64,000 nucleotides of DNA from Zhengitettix transpicula. Taxonomy: Eukaryota; Arthropoda; Insecta; Orthoptera; Tetrigidae. Both the position numbers and the translations under genes were made by a program. The notes beneath the pieces are model-generated. The model saw only the letters and a list, made by a program, of their open reading frames with translations. It made no database searches and was not told the origin of the DNA. Below, one piece after another: positions 14,901 to 29,300 of this stretch (positions are counted from its first letter, which is position 1; the number at the start of each line of letters is the position of its first letter). The DNA is taken from NCBI GenBank assembly GCA_037074705.1, contig CM073591.1:60638897-60702896 (forward strand), written 5' to 3'.

Positions 14901-17291
14901 AGCTGAATGATGAGAAATCTGACCTTTCGTTATAACTCCAGGCCATATATGAAACAGAGAAAAGAGCAGACAAACTAAACAGAAAGTATGCAAGCTTTGA
15001 CATAGAATATTTATGAAGCAACATATTCAACAGTGTTGTAGGAAAAAGAATTTCAACTATTGGTCAATGTTCAAGAAACTCCTGTACTGAGTAAAATATG
15101 CTTTTCAACGGAATATTCTTACACTGATTCACTATATTTTTGTAGTTTATTATTGTTAATTATCCCTGAATGGTGAATACTACTTAAGGATAGACCAAGG
15201 TGATGCTTGTCTGGTCTTAGAGCCAGGAAGATTTTTTTTTAATAGAGATATAACAGTGGAAATCCTTCATGAACACTTCATGGTCCACATCTCTTGGGTA
15301 GTATGAGACTCTTACTAAAACCATGAAACCCTTTCCAATCGACTTGATTTCCGCCCTGGGACTGCGTTAGCATTACTTCAGGGCGAAGTCAATTCTAAAT
15401 TGCCTCACGGCTTCTCGTCATTGTTCATTTATTCTGCTGATATAGCTCGTCGCCATTGCGCTTCTTAATCGTGAGGATCATTTCAGTATACACTGTCACT
15501 GCATTCCAGAAGTGGACATCCCTCAGCATCATATGGATTATAGTCTCCGGTGATACTATATTGGCGTCAAGCTCGTGTTCCAATTGTTGTCGCTCTTGCA
15601 GTCATTGATCACACACGAAAAAAGTGTGTTCCGCATCGTCTATGTCTCCACAATACCTACAGTTCAGACTATTTACTTTCCCTATTGTGTTGAGATACTT
15701 ACGGAAGTACCCGTAACCCATCAGGAATTGTGTCAGGTAATAGTTCACCTCCCCTTGTTTTCGGTCGATCCATTCTTTCAGTCACGGTCCATTTTCCGCA
15801 GGGTTCTGTTTCCACCTCCTCTGCCACTCCTGTACTTTCCTCTTTTCTGCTTCTTCCTCAGCCAGCTTTCTTCCGACATCTGCCTGATCGCGCCATGTCT
15901 CCTGTTGCTCGAGAGCTTGTAGGTCAATGGGCACTATCCCTGCTATCCCCAATATGGCAGCAATGGATACTGTACAATAAGCACATGTAATCCTCAGGGC
16001 CCCTCTTCATTGCACAGCTGCCATCCGCTTTCTGTACATCTTCCTCAAAGGAAGAAGATGGCAGTTGTAGCCGTCAAAACATTGCTGTTCTTAATACAAA
16101 TCTTACTATTTAAAACACAGTATTAAGGAGAAAAGAGCTTGAATTGTGTATTTTTGCCTTCTCATCTCCAGTATTTTTTAATATTTCATTATATTATACA
16201 ATTTAAGGTTTTATTTTATTGGCAAGAATGTATTAGTTTATTGTATTGATTTACAGGTGGTTGCATTGTGCATGTGATCAAATAAAAACTGAAGCAGAAG
16301 CTGAACGATGTGCCGAAGAAGGTTACAACTGTGTTCTTTGTAGGCCTAGAGATGAACCACCTCCTCATTTATTACCCTCGTCAGCATGTATTAATCGTCC
16401 ACCACCTCCCATCTGTAAAAGCCCTGGTAAGAAATTTTTTATTAATCTCTGGTTCATTAATAAATGTGAACTGTATTGTATTTTTGCTAACAGTATTAAA
16501 TCTGAATTTATAAATTATTGTATTTTTTTGTAAATTGAACATTAATTTATTCTTATTTTTACTCAGTCCTCCAAATCCATAGTTTTTGGAATGAACTCTT
16601 AACTTATAACAGCTCTCACACATCTTGCAAACCTCAATTTTGTGATGAATGTGAAAAATTGCATTATTCTGGTAACAATTACATGTTTATGTGTTATATT
16701 CAACTAAAATAATTAACAGATTAGGAGATAAAAAATCTCAACAGAACTGAAAATCGAACTCAGGACCACTGCTTAGTACACAATTTCTGTAACTAATGAA
16801 CTACCCTTCATCGACTCCGTGTCACATGCTTGATTTCTGTATTCATTGTACAGATGTGGACACATTCGCATCTAGAATTTACTGTATCACATTTTTCACA
16901 GCCCAATTCTAGGACTGTAATGAACTTATTATATAATTATAATTTTAAAACACTCAAATTATATGATTTATAGCAAACAAAAATATTAACTTTAGAAATT
17001 TTGTAAGAATTTAGAAGTTTTTCTATCATTTTCAGAAATACCACCTCGAGTAGGCTCACAGGCACAGTTTTATGTTGATGGTGTTTGCTTGTCAGAAGTG
17101 GGGTTGCACAGAATAAAGGCTTTGACAATGGAGCAGCAGGTTGTTTCTAGAAAAAAGAGAGTTTCCCGCAAAGTTTCAACTAAAGCAGACAAAGAAGCTG
17201 GAATAATGGCCACAATTGAATCTGTGGTAGCAGGAGGTAGGTTGCTAGTGTGCACAAAGTCAGTATTTCTAACAAAAATATCCCTTATTTT

Positions 17292-17360
<69 letters not shown>

Positions 17361-20300
17361 TTTAGCCTATCTGGAATTATGGTTCTTTAGAAGGAAAGCT
17401 CTTGTTAGCTGGATATTTTCTTAAATTTTATTTGTTGGAATTGTGTGATAATGATGAATTTATTATTACCGTTATTTAGGTGAAGGCTCAAAAGCAGAAC
17501 AAATAGAATATAAAGAAGGCATGGTGTGGGCTCCAAGGGAAGATGGGGGTCCAGTTGAACCTCCTGAAGGATTCACAGTATATACAACTGACAGTGGCTT
17601 AATGATTCTACGTCGGAAACGACAAAGAAACTTACAAAAACTTGGTAAACTGATATATACATCAAGGAATTCATTATTTTGTCTGGTTCATTGTGAAGTA
17701 TTTGTATCAGATTGGATAAGAACAGAAAATGCTGAAAATCTATTCAATTTATTTGACAGGAATTGGAGGATTTGTTGTTCGGCTCAGAGGGACAAGAAAT
17801 AAAGATACACCAGAAGATGGTGGTGAGGGAAATCCTGCTCTTTCTTCTGGTGTGTCCGTGGAAGGTGGTGTACCAGGGACTAACTCAGAGGAAGGGAGCA
17901 AGCCTCGCCGGAAACCAAATCGAAGGAGGGCCAGAAACAAGTTAATGGAGTGTTATCCATCTTACTTACAAGTAAGACATTAAAATTATACTTTCAGCTG
18001 AAATTTACATTTAGCAAAATAATTATCCATTTTATAAATTTAATTTCTAATAGTTAATATTAAAAACATCATTTCAGACAACCCTTGATATTTTTGGTGT
18101 TCATATAGTTCATTAAAACTTCATGCAGTTCAATACACCAGTGTACATGAGATTAAATTTTTTAAAAGTAATATAAATATAGTTTGACCTTTTTTTGACC
18201 ATATATTCAGTTGATATTTTTCTTCTGTAGGAGGCCTTCTTTGGCCGGGATCTACTAGACACTACAAAAGAGAAAGAACTTGGGAGCAGTGATTCAGATG
18301 GCGAAACTACAAAAAATCAGGTGGGAGAAGTCAAAATTATTCAATTTCAATTTGTTGCATATTTGGTGATTGGTTTGGAAGTAGCCATAAGTATGTAATT
18401 ATTAATCAAGGTATATCGATGGAAAAATGTCAACCATTAGATATCTTAACCATTTCCTTTGGCTTGAGTGTATAAGCTTTCTGTGTACAACTTTGTTATT
18501 ATGTGTGTATATAATTATTATAGTATAATTATATCATTATTTTACTTGTAGAAACGCTTCTCAGATTTCCACCCGGGTTATCTAGGTAGACCATGACGTT
18601 TCTATGGATAGCTCTTACATCTTCTTCCAGGCTGAAGTGTTTTGGCTCTAGCAGAGTGCCTGTATTTTTACCCCCTGGGTACCCCGCATTCAGAGCGCAG
18701 GAGATAGCCCCAGGCTCACGGCCAGGAGACGATCAGGCGTCTGCTGTGGACCAGTAGCTATTGTGGGATGCCTTTCCCCTTCCATGCATGCTCACTGCCA
18801 GACAACCACCAATCAACACACTTTGGCCTGGAAGAAGGTGGAAGAGCTATCCATCGAAATGTTGCTGTCTACCGAGATTACCTGGGTGGAAACCCAAGAA
18901 GCCTTTCTACATTCTATTCACCAGGAAAACCTTCGATCTCTAATTATTTTACTTGATTAAAAAGCCATCCTATTCTTAATATTTAGGTAAATACCAAAAT
19001 GTGGAAATAAGATTGTCATAATTTATCAAATCATTTTGAACCAAATAAATAGCAGGGATAATAAATAAGTTAATGTGACTCTTCGAAACCATGACATTAA
19101 AGTATGACTAGTCAATCGCTGTTCAGTTAGTTACTCTCATTTTGAAGGGGACTAAATATGATTTGACACAATTTTGCATCACAATCTATCAAATATGATC
19201 ACAATGTCACTAATATCTTATCACTTTCTATATCTTTTACATTATACATAACAAGTGTTTGTAATTAATGCTTTAATTGCTTCATGGTGTGTGTTCTACA
19301 ACAGAAATTTGGTTTATAGACATTGAGTTTGACATATATTGCTAGAAGACAATGGAAGTGAATGTCATCGAAACACCGCGAATACTATTGTTTACTTGGT
19401 TAGAAACCCAAGAAGACTTTTTTCACATATTTATGAAATGGTTTAAAATGGTGACTTATTAAAAGGCCGGCGGATTGAAAATATAAATAAATAATATAAT
19501 GCTAGGGATACATCTTCTGACAGTCAAATATATAGTTCTGAAAATTGCTATGTACTATATCTATCCTTGCTGCCTTTTAAACAAGAGCAAGAGAAATGAC
19601 TTATTCCTTCTAATATGAAGGACTACATATAGCCCATGAAATTTATGATAGTTCAGTTATTGTATTACTAAATTAAGGAATTTATAGTAGAACATGAGAT
19701 CTACTATCATAAGTTATGCAATGATTTTCAACTTTGTATTTTACTAAAAGGAAAAAATTTACATCTGATTGAAAATAATGAATAAGAAAGTTAGCCAATT
19801 CAGACAAAAAAGTAATTGTATAAATACCACACTACATTTCTGGGATCCTTCTCTCTTTCCACAGGTGTGAAGAAGAGCCGAGAGCAACACAACTGCACTT
19901 GTCGTTCCCAGATGTAGTGTGATATTTATATTATCACTTTTTTGTCTGAATTGGCTACAATCTTATTCCTTATATTTTACTATCAAAACAATACCCACAT
20001 ACTTCATGCTTTCTTGCTTTACTTTGGAATAATGCATTGTACTTAAGACAATACTTTGTAGGCATAGTTATTCTGACATTGTGCTGCTATATTCTGTACT
20101 GTAAACATCTGATGCTGTATGAAAAGCTTAATTTACCTATCTTACCTTAATCATAGCAATGGAAGAAATGTGACTTCAAGTGTGTTTAGTCTACTGAAAT
20201 TAAATATTAAGAATTATAATGAAGTAAACTATATATAATTAATATTTATAGCTCAACATATGTTGATATTTTCTGTTTCCTGATTGTAGGATGATATAAA

Positions 20301-23300
20301 AGCAATAGAGGAGTTAAAAGTAAAACAAGACAAAGAAACTGTAAAAGATGAAAAGAAGACCACTGTTCCAGGAAGTGAAAATTCAAAATCGAAATCGCCC
20401 ATTAAGGTAATTTAAAAAGTTTTCAAATTGGAATTGCATTTTTTATTGTTCAAGCCATCTTGATATATGAGAATGTATAAACTTATTATATTTGAGTATA
20501 AATGGCATAATCTTGTCAATTTAACTAATACATATAACTTACATGAAAGATTAATTTTTTCACATGGTTATGAATCTCTCTTCATTAGGTAGTGACCACT
20601 ATTATTACATCTTAACATTTATTTCATAATTCTTAATTTCTGCACTATTTGGTAACATTTATCAAACGGCTACCAACATGCATTTTTATCTTTCTCTCAG
20701 GAGTCTGGTGTAGATGTGTTTGAAACCGTGGTGTGTCGTATAGGCTAATTTACTGAGCATTTGTTCCTTGCAGTGAAAACTGATTTATAAAAATGCCATT
20801 TCATTACAGTTTCTGTAATAATTTTGTTTATAAGAGAATTTATCTATTACTTTTGTTTAAATACCTGTTGGCATAAGAAATTAATTCAAAATATGTATTA
20901 AATTTCAATATTTATGAATATTTACTTTTGGAGGAAATTTATGATTTTTGAAACTATATAATTTTTATGGAATTGGTACTGTTAAGATATGCTTCAGTCC
21001 TGAGTATGGTATCAGATTTTATTTAGCATTGTAAATATTTTAAAATTGTTAAGGATTCATTTAATGTAAATGATCATGTAAGATAGTCTATTTTAATTAC
21101 GAAGCTGAAAAATCAATTCCATCATTACATATGAACTCCCACCCTTGGTAACTTTTTCCAACACAACCTACAGTTTACAAAGTTCTGGATCCAACATCCT
21201 CTAAAGCCTAGTATGCACTTCGGACTTTATGAATGTAATTGTGATTTCATTTCTACTTTAAAATAATATTAATGTTTATTATTTCCTGCAAATGTCATTT
21301 TTATATCCATTTTGGTATTTAAAGAAAAAATCACATACTTTTTTCAGCAAGAACAGACAGAAGATGTTGAAGGCAGTGATTCTGAAGTTTTAAATATGTT
21401 GCCACGTGATCTTCTTGATGATTCAGATTTTGTGGACACAATAATGAATGAAGATGATGATATTGCAAAGAGTGGGGAAAATCTGGAAGAAATGGCTGGT
21501 AAGTAGATTATATATAAAAGTTTTATAGAACTAGACTTTGTTCACATTTAATGTATTCCATACACACACACACAAATATATAATTGATATGAACAGGAAA
21601 GAGATGTGGAGAGAAAATAGATGGTTTACCAGAATTGGAGTGTTGTTGTTGCCATATTAGACTGGAGACATTTAACATTTTCAGAGATGCTAGCACCCTC
21701 TATCAGGGGAGAGTCCACTTTATGCCCTCCAGAAAGAAATATTCTGCAATCCATCTCCTGTCCAATAACTCAAACCCACCTTTGACCAATGTATGGAACA
21801 TGTCCACCCTTAACTGTAACCTTTCTTGGGCTACAAAAACTCAACTCCATTCTCCACCTGGTCTGCACTGAATTGCAAACAAACACAGATATAAAAAAAC
21901 ATCCTCCACACAAAACTCTCCACATGCTCATAGCCACGTGCAAAATCAAAGAAAACAGTACCTGCCTGCTTCCTGCAACATCTACCAGATTAATTGCAGA
22001 CTCTGTCCCACTTTCTATATTGGTAAAATAAAACAACCTCTTCATGAAATCATTCCTAACCACTATGCACTATCAAACTGTCTAAATCCCAAACCAAATA
22101 GATGCTCACAAGTTTTCCACAACACCAATAATTTTACCAATTCTTGGCACTGGCCATCTTTAAAGTCTAAGCACTCCCCCAACCTCCGATTCATCAGATC
22201 CTGAACTCCCACTCTTGGTAACTTTTCCCAACACAACCTACAGTCTACAGTTTAGACAAAGTCCTGGACTCAACATCCTCTAAAGCCTAGTATATACTTG
22301 AATTCATTGTTCGGACTCTGGTATAGTAGATTATATACAGTCTTTGTTGCAGACTCTAGAAACTTCTTTGTTGTGAACTTATTGTCCCACAACATTATCA
22401 CTTTAGCAATAGTGTTCCCATATGATCTGAGATTTGAGACTCATTTCCTCATTCCATCAATATTTTCTCAAGGGAACTGGCATTCTCAACTATATAAATA
22501 ACCATTTTCTGGGCTCCGTGGCGGATTATTAAATTAATGTGAAAATGTAATGCCTCCTCGTACATTAAAAAGGGACGACAGAATGGGCTTCTGAAATTTT
22601 ATAAGGATGATATCGATAGATGTCGTGTATCTTCTAGAAAAGATTTGGTCTCATTTCTAAGCAAGAGCAGCCAGTTTCTACTACCAATAGGCTAGCAATC
22701 ACCATCCATTTTCATTCCATTGGTGATTCATTCACAAGACTTCAATATACCTTGAAGGTTGCCAAATAGATTATATCCGATTTCAACACAAGGTTTGTGA
22801 GACCATTATCATTGCTCTGGAGACTTTTACTTGTGGCTACTTTGTCAATTTTGTTAGAAGAAATGCTGCTTCAAGTAATAATTACACTTTAGCAGTCTCT
22901 TTTGATTCACAAGATCCTGATTGAAATATGATACCTGGAGCAGGGATATCAGAGGTTCAACAACCACAGTCAATGATACGCCTACAGCATACTCCAAGGA
23001 GACCACCAAGAGATTCAAAGCAAATCCGATATGAATTCCCTGACTATTTCATATCACCAGAAGGTTCAGTTCCTGAGCAAGTAAATATGATTAATAGGAA
23101 CAATCTTGTAACTTCCTAAATATTTATTTCAAAATTTTGTAATATTCTAAGATGTTACGAAGTATTATGAATTTGAAAATACTTTAAATAAATAAATTGC
23201 TTTCATAATTTTACTCAATTTCAAATTGGTGACAGAAAAAACCTCTAGTAAACACCTCAGTATGTTGTTGTAATTGTGCACAATTTGCTTAAAAAGTTCT

Positions 23301-26300
23301 ACACATCATTACATTGTATAAGGTTAACACATTGGAGTCAGCACTACTGCTTCCACAGGATTCTGTGACTGGTAGCAAGAATAGCAGAGGTTGATATACA
23401 AACCAATGGGATGTTTTACGTGAAGCACCACTTTTCTGAAACCATCACATAAAATTTCTTTGCTAACTCGGTCATAACTTCTCCTTTTCTTAGATTTATA
23501 TTTGTATACATCCGAGGAGATGTCCCACAAACATTTATTGGTTTCAAATACATCAATTAATTTAAAGGTGGAATCATATTCCACAGAAAATGGGGGGGGG
23601 GGGGGGACAAAAGCCAAGATGATGGGAGAGGGAAACCGTACGTCTCATCCACACTAAGAATGTTGCGCAGTGTTGAGTCCAAGAATCCCATTTAGGGCAG
23701 GATGCTAAACCTATGCAAAATACTAACCTGCAACAGCAAGTTTCACAGACTCATTGTCATTGGGTGTCTCGGACATAGCTTGGACTAGGCTCTGTGACAA
23801 AAAGTCCGCAACATTGAATCAAAGTGTGTACTAGGCTTAATATTATTATAATAACTATTACTATAATAATTATAATGATATAAATTATTATAATATTAAT
23901 GAATAATCCTTTCACCAATCTCTCTTACTCACTTTACTTTTTAACTTCCATTTTCTTTTACTTTTTTACCTTCCACCAGTATTCTGTGTGTGAAATATGT
24001 ATGTATGAATGAACTAATTTGGTGACAAAAGTCACATTCAAACTTGGATAGTGAGGAAGGATAGAAAAAATACGAGAAATAGGGGGATTATGCTTTATGT
24101 GAATTCATATGCTCGGGCGAAGAATTACGCACATAGAAAAGCATATGTTCAAAGCAGAGAGAAGGATGGAAGAAGAAGGAAAGACTGAAAATATTTGACC
24201 CAGGCGGGACTTGAACCCACGTATTCTGCTCAGTACACAGACGCCTTAACAAACTCAGCCACCGGGTCAAGTTCCTGACCAGGCAAATATAGACAGTCTT
24301 ATTGTGGACAGTTAGTTGTTTAGTTGAGGAATAGATAGAGTAGAGGGGATGAAGTATATATATATATTTTTTTTAGAGCCTGAACCCCATTTGTCAGGAA
24401 GAAAGGTCTAAACTGCATGCCAATCTCTTGATTTCATGCCTGGCTGGTATGCAGCTCAGATCTATTTTCCTAATAAAGGGGGCTGAGGTCCTCAAATATT
24501 TGAATTTTTAATTACGCCAAACCTGAATTGACCAACTATTGACTTCAGGTAAGTCGACTACACTATTTCTCTTGACGTTGTCACATTTTCTTTAAGTGCT
24601 TTATATAAATAAATAATTGGCATAGAAAGGAAGGTGGTTTAACTTAAAGCCACCATTCATGACAGGATGAAGTTTTACATTTTTCAGATGTGTTAGCCTT
24701 TCTTCTTCAGGAGGGTCTGATTGTTATTATTTAAATTATTTTGACAATGTCACATCCTTACTCACTTATTCATCCTCTAGTAAGCCATGATACATTTTGT
24801 CTCTTCCCTATCCTTGTCAAATATTTTGTCAATGTCATATTTAATTCTTCTATTTCAGATGATTCGGAGCTGAATGATTCACTATCAATAACTGAAGGGA
24901 CTGCAGATGTGTCTGGTACAAGCCAGAAAGATGAACTGACAGATATATTGGGTCAAAATTTCAATCTGGAAGCTATTACTCATGGAGACACAAGTGAGAT
25001 GATATAGTGATATATTCTGCAAAAGTTTCTAATTTTTGCTCATCATTTAATAAAATATTTAACAGTTTTCATATATCTTCTTGTAGTTAGTATGACCTTG
25101 TTTCCAAATATTTTTCTATAAAATGTTCTTTTGAAACCGATATTATTTTAAAAAAGACTAGTCTATTTTACAAATTATTTCAATGTGATACACTCACAAA
25201 AACACGCACACACAGATATTAGGGGTTGACACAATGAAATTTGGAAATTGAAATGTAACTATTCATTCTGGTTTGGAAGGGGTGGGAGCACAGAGAGTGG
25301 TGGTTGTAGCAAATGGATGGTGGAATGGATAAGATAGGATTATAAAGAATGACTAGGAATTGTAGTTTTAATTTCTACTCTGAACTTATGAAGAAATTAT
25401 GCTACCTATGTGAGCAGTGACTTTATGGAAGTTACAACTCTGAATTTTTTGGAAATCTCCAGTCTCTTGAAAGCCACTTTCTACATTCTCTTTCTATTTT
25501 TTCCCCAATCAATTAAATATCTAGAAAAAGCTTCTCAGTTTTCCACCCAGATAATATCAGTTAATAGTGATGTTTTGAAGACTATTACTGCCATCTACTT
25601 GGAAAAAGATGGCAGTGATAGCCTAGCCTTTGAAACAACACTATTAACTGATATTACCTGTTTAGAAACCTGAGAAGCTTTTCTTAATATCAGTTTTCTG
25701 TTTATTGAGTCTTAAAACTAGTAGTTGTGTGGATTATTCTTACCTTTTTTTATTTACTGAAAGAATTTATATATATCATTATGAATACACTGTATTTCTA
25801 ATCAGTTTTATACTTAAATTTGAACAAGTAACCATTCTTGTGCTTTTTTTTGTATTAATTTGATAGTTATATTTATCGAACATCAATTAAATAAATCAAT
25901 AAATAAACTGGTTGCATGCCAGAAACAATTAAATAAAATAACATTATTAATAAATTTTTTATGGTTGAGCACCAGGTTCAGATTTCTTGATGATGACGTT
26001 TCTGCGGTCATTTTCTACTGCAAAAAATTTATTAATAATTTCAACTGGCAAAGATTACATTCATTAACAAATAACATGTTCGTTCATTTTTTGGAACCTC
26101 CTCAGTTACACAATTGTAAAAAATAAATTTGATATAGATGATTGTACAAGTATGAATATAATTTATTTAGTGTAATTTCAATAATAGAATTTGTGTAAGA
26201 AATTTGTTTTTTATACTAGTGCATCTGAGGAGGTTCCAAGAAAAGAAAAAAATGTTTTATTATATTCAACTTTAGGCCAGTTTATTAATACTATTTTAAT

Positions 26301-29300
26301 TTTTTTTTTTAATTGACTTCACTTTGTACTTTTTTCATGCTAGGCACTGCATATCCTAATTATCTTATATTTGATACAAGTTGCATCTTGTGAGTATGAG
26401 GGTAGAACTCATGTGGCATGTTATTCTCCTATCTTTTTTCACTGCAATTTTTATTTATTAAAATTTCATTACATTCGTAACTTATCCTACTTCTCATGAA
26501 GTGATTATTGAATATTTAAGTATATTATTATGGTATTAGTGAGTAAGAATACAAACGTAATGTGATGCATGTTATTAATGTTTGGGTTTTTTATTTTTAT
26601 TTTATTCTTCTTGACAGAAATTGAAATTGAACATGTTTTGATGATAATCACATCAGTCCAACCCATTTGGTCTTTTTATACTATCATGGGCCAGCTTCAC
26701 CTTTTCTTTCAAAGATAAATTTTTTGCCAGGTTTCATAGACTTAAATAGGTCTGCAATGTATTGCTCCCAGATATTTTATGTCCTCAGCAGTCGTCTGTT
26801 AAAAAGTTTAGAATTACACTTATTTTCATTCCATTTCTATCCTTATCAACTTTAAGTAGTCCTTTGCTGCATTTGTCATTATATCTCATTATGGATATTG
26901 TCAAACATAAATTCGGCCAATTATTTGAAATTATTACATTAGTTTTTACAATTAAAAATAAACACTGCAATTTTCTGACAGCAGAACTCCCAAAATTTAC
27001 TAAGAAATTGGAGAATTAAAAAAAATTATTGATTTTTTGATTCCAGGTCTGCATATGGATGGCTATGATATGGAGGAAATGCTCAAATGTGTTCTTACAG
27101 AAGATGAATCACAAGAATCAGGATTCCCAGCCTCATCAGTGTCAACCATGAGTACTCCAGCTCAGGGTATGTTATACTACACTATTGTGTGTATAACACA
27201 AGGAACTAAGTTATGTCAAAAAAATTAACGAATTAAATAAAAAATAAAAGAGATCTTCATTGTGTGTTACAAGGTTGTGTTTAGAATATTGCAAACAAGG
27301 ATGATGTGATATTGTTAAAATAATTGATATGGACAGGAAATTGGCTTAGTTGAAATTTAACATTTAAAATTTTCAGAGGCTAAAGCTTCCTTAAGGAGGT
27401 GGCACTGCTGGTTGACTGGTCACAAAGTACAGTGTTATATAACAGCTTAAAGTTTAATTGAAGTTGATCTGATTTGTATATTTTGAAAATATAATAAAAA
27501 AAACCTTGTATTGGTTTTCATAGACTTAAATAGGTCTAAAATGTGTTGCTCCCAGATATTTAATGACCTATGTCCTTGTTGAAAAGTTTAGAATTATTCT
27601 TATTTTCATTCCCTTTATCAACTTCAAGTAGTCCTTTGCTGAAGCTTTCATTACATCACAGATTTAATTTGCACTGTACTATTTTTATAAGGTTGGTTTT
27701 TAATCAATTATAGACTAATGCATTGTGTAAATGTTTGGGTTAAATAATATTGTGTTTAGAATAATGAATAAGAAAGATAAGCTAATTCAGACAAAAAAGT
27801 GATAATATATATTGTGTTTTATCCAAGTGCAAATATTTTTTTGGTCCTCTATTTTTAAGGTGTACATCTAATACTAAAGAAACTTTTGCAAGGTCTACCA
27901 TTTTGTCTGATGGTGGTGGGAGGCAATTAAATATTGTTAAAATCCTTGCTATGCTTCTATTTAACTAGAATATAAAGTTAATCAAAATACTTTTTTGTTT
28001 GTTTGTGTCCGCGTGTGTGTGAAAGGTGAACAAAAGCATGTTTTTCAAACGCTCATCAATTTGCCTGTAGGTGGTGAATGGAAATTTATTATTTTTGAGA
28101 ACACTCTCATGGCACATTTTAAATAGTTGTTTAATCAAATTTAAACTCTTCTTTTTATCGTGAAAAGTGAACAAAGTAAGCATAACTGATAGAATATTAG
28201 AAGACTTTGATTTCGGGCAAAAATATATTAATAACTTGATTCTAGGAAATGTGCAGACAAATGTATAATTTAGATACAAATCAATATTAACTTAGACAAA
28301 TGTATAATTTAGATACAAATCAATATTAACTTAGAAGGAACCAAATTAATTTTATTTACCATCTTATAAAAATATTTAGATTAAATTACAGAAATTAATT
28401 ATACTTAACATGATAAATTTTGATTTTAAGGTCATTTGCTGGTGTGGTAAGGTCTCTACTGAAACTCTTTGATGAGAATTTTTAATTTATTATTAATTAT
28501 ACATTTACACATTTATTTATATTTATTACAAATATTACGCCTTTCAGTGATATGCAAAGTGCGCACGTTTATTTTCTCATATGGGGTTGAATCCAAACTA
28601 ACTAAAATTTATATAGCAATTGAAATCTTTTTAAAAAATTGTAAAAGAAGCTAACCGCGGGATTTGCTCATGCACATGTGTTCCAGTGAATAGCAGTCAG
28701 CGTCCCTTCTCTTCCTGCAGGTATCCCGGAATCTTTGACGCCAGCCAGTTGTTGGCTCTCCGTCCGTCCTGTTACTTTTCCAGATACTTCCTCTTTGCTG
28801 TCCTCTGAGCGACTCCCCTCTCATCCGACTGACCATCCCTTCAGCTTCTCCCTGTCGTGTCAAGACAAAAATAACGGTGCCTTCTGCTACCTGGCGTATA
28901 GCATTGTTTAATTGAGCAAATTCTTTTCTGTTGGTGCGCACTTTCTATATGCTGATGTTAAGCCAAATCATGAAAGAGGGTACGATCACACCACACTGGT
29001 TTCAGACTTTGGACTCTTTCATTAAAATCTATAATGATTAAAGACAATCTCTTTTAAAGTCATAATTATGACAAAGCTTGAAGGCTGGTAGATAGAAATT
29101 ATTGTAACTTACAATCTATATATACTAGTACTGTACTATATTTTGTTGTGGAAAGGCTGGGTAGATCCAGCTGACAGAGGCAGCAGGCATGACATCTGAT
29201 TCAATTGGTTGATCACAGTAAGATAGTTTATTTAATTTGTTTAACTGTCATATGATCAGGTGGCCAAACTCACATTTCTAACTCATACAAATCCTGTCAA

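Noticed and set aside
16381..16623. 80-codon minus-strand frame overlapping exon 15
   Set aside because: No homology, covers splice sites of a real exon.
24198..24268. Cellular tRNA gene
   Set aside because: The same core recurs with conserved flanks in several introns, so it belongs to a dispersed repeat.
24741..25007. Longer frame through exon 22 ending in a stop
   Set aside because: Donor ACAA/gtgaga at 24,993 gives a perfect join to exon 23; the stop lies in the intron.
26618..26700. Exon-like segment after a strong acceptor (ttcttcttgacag)
   Set aside because: Entering from exon 22 it hits a stop at once, and exon 22 joins exon 23 in phase without it.
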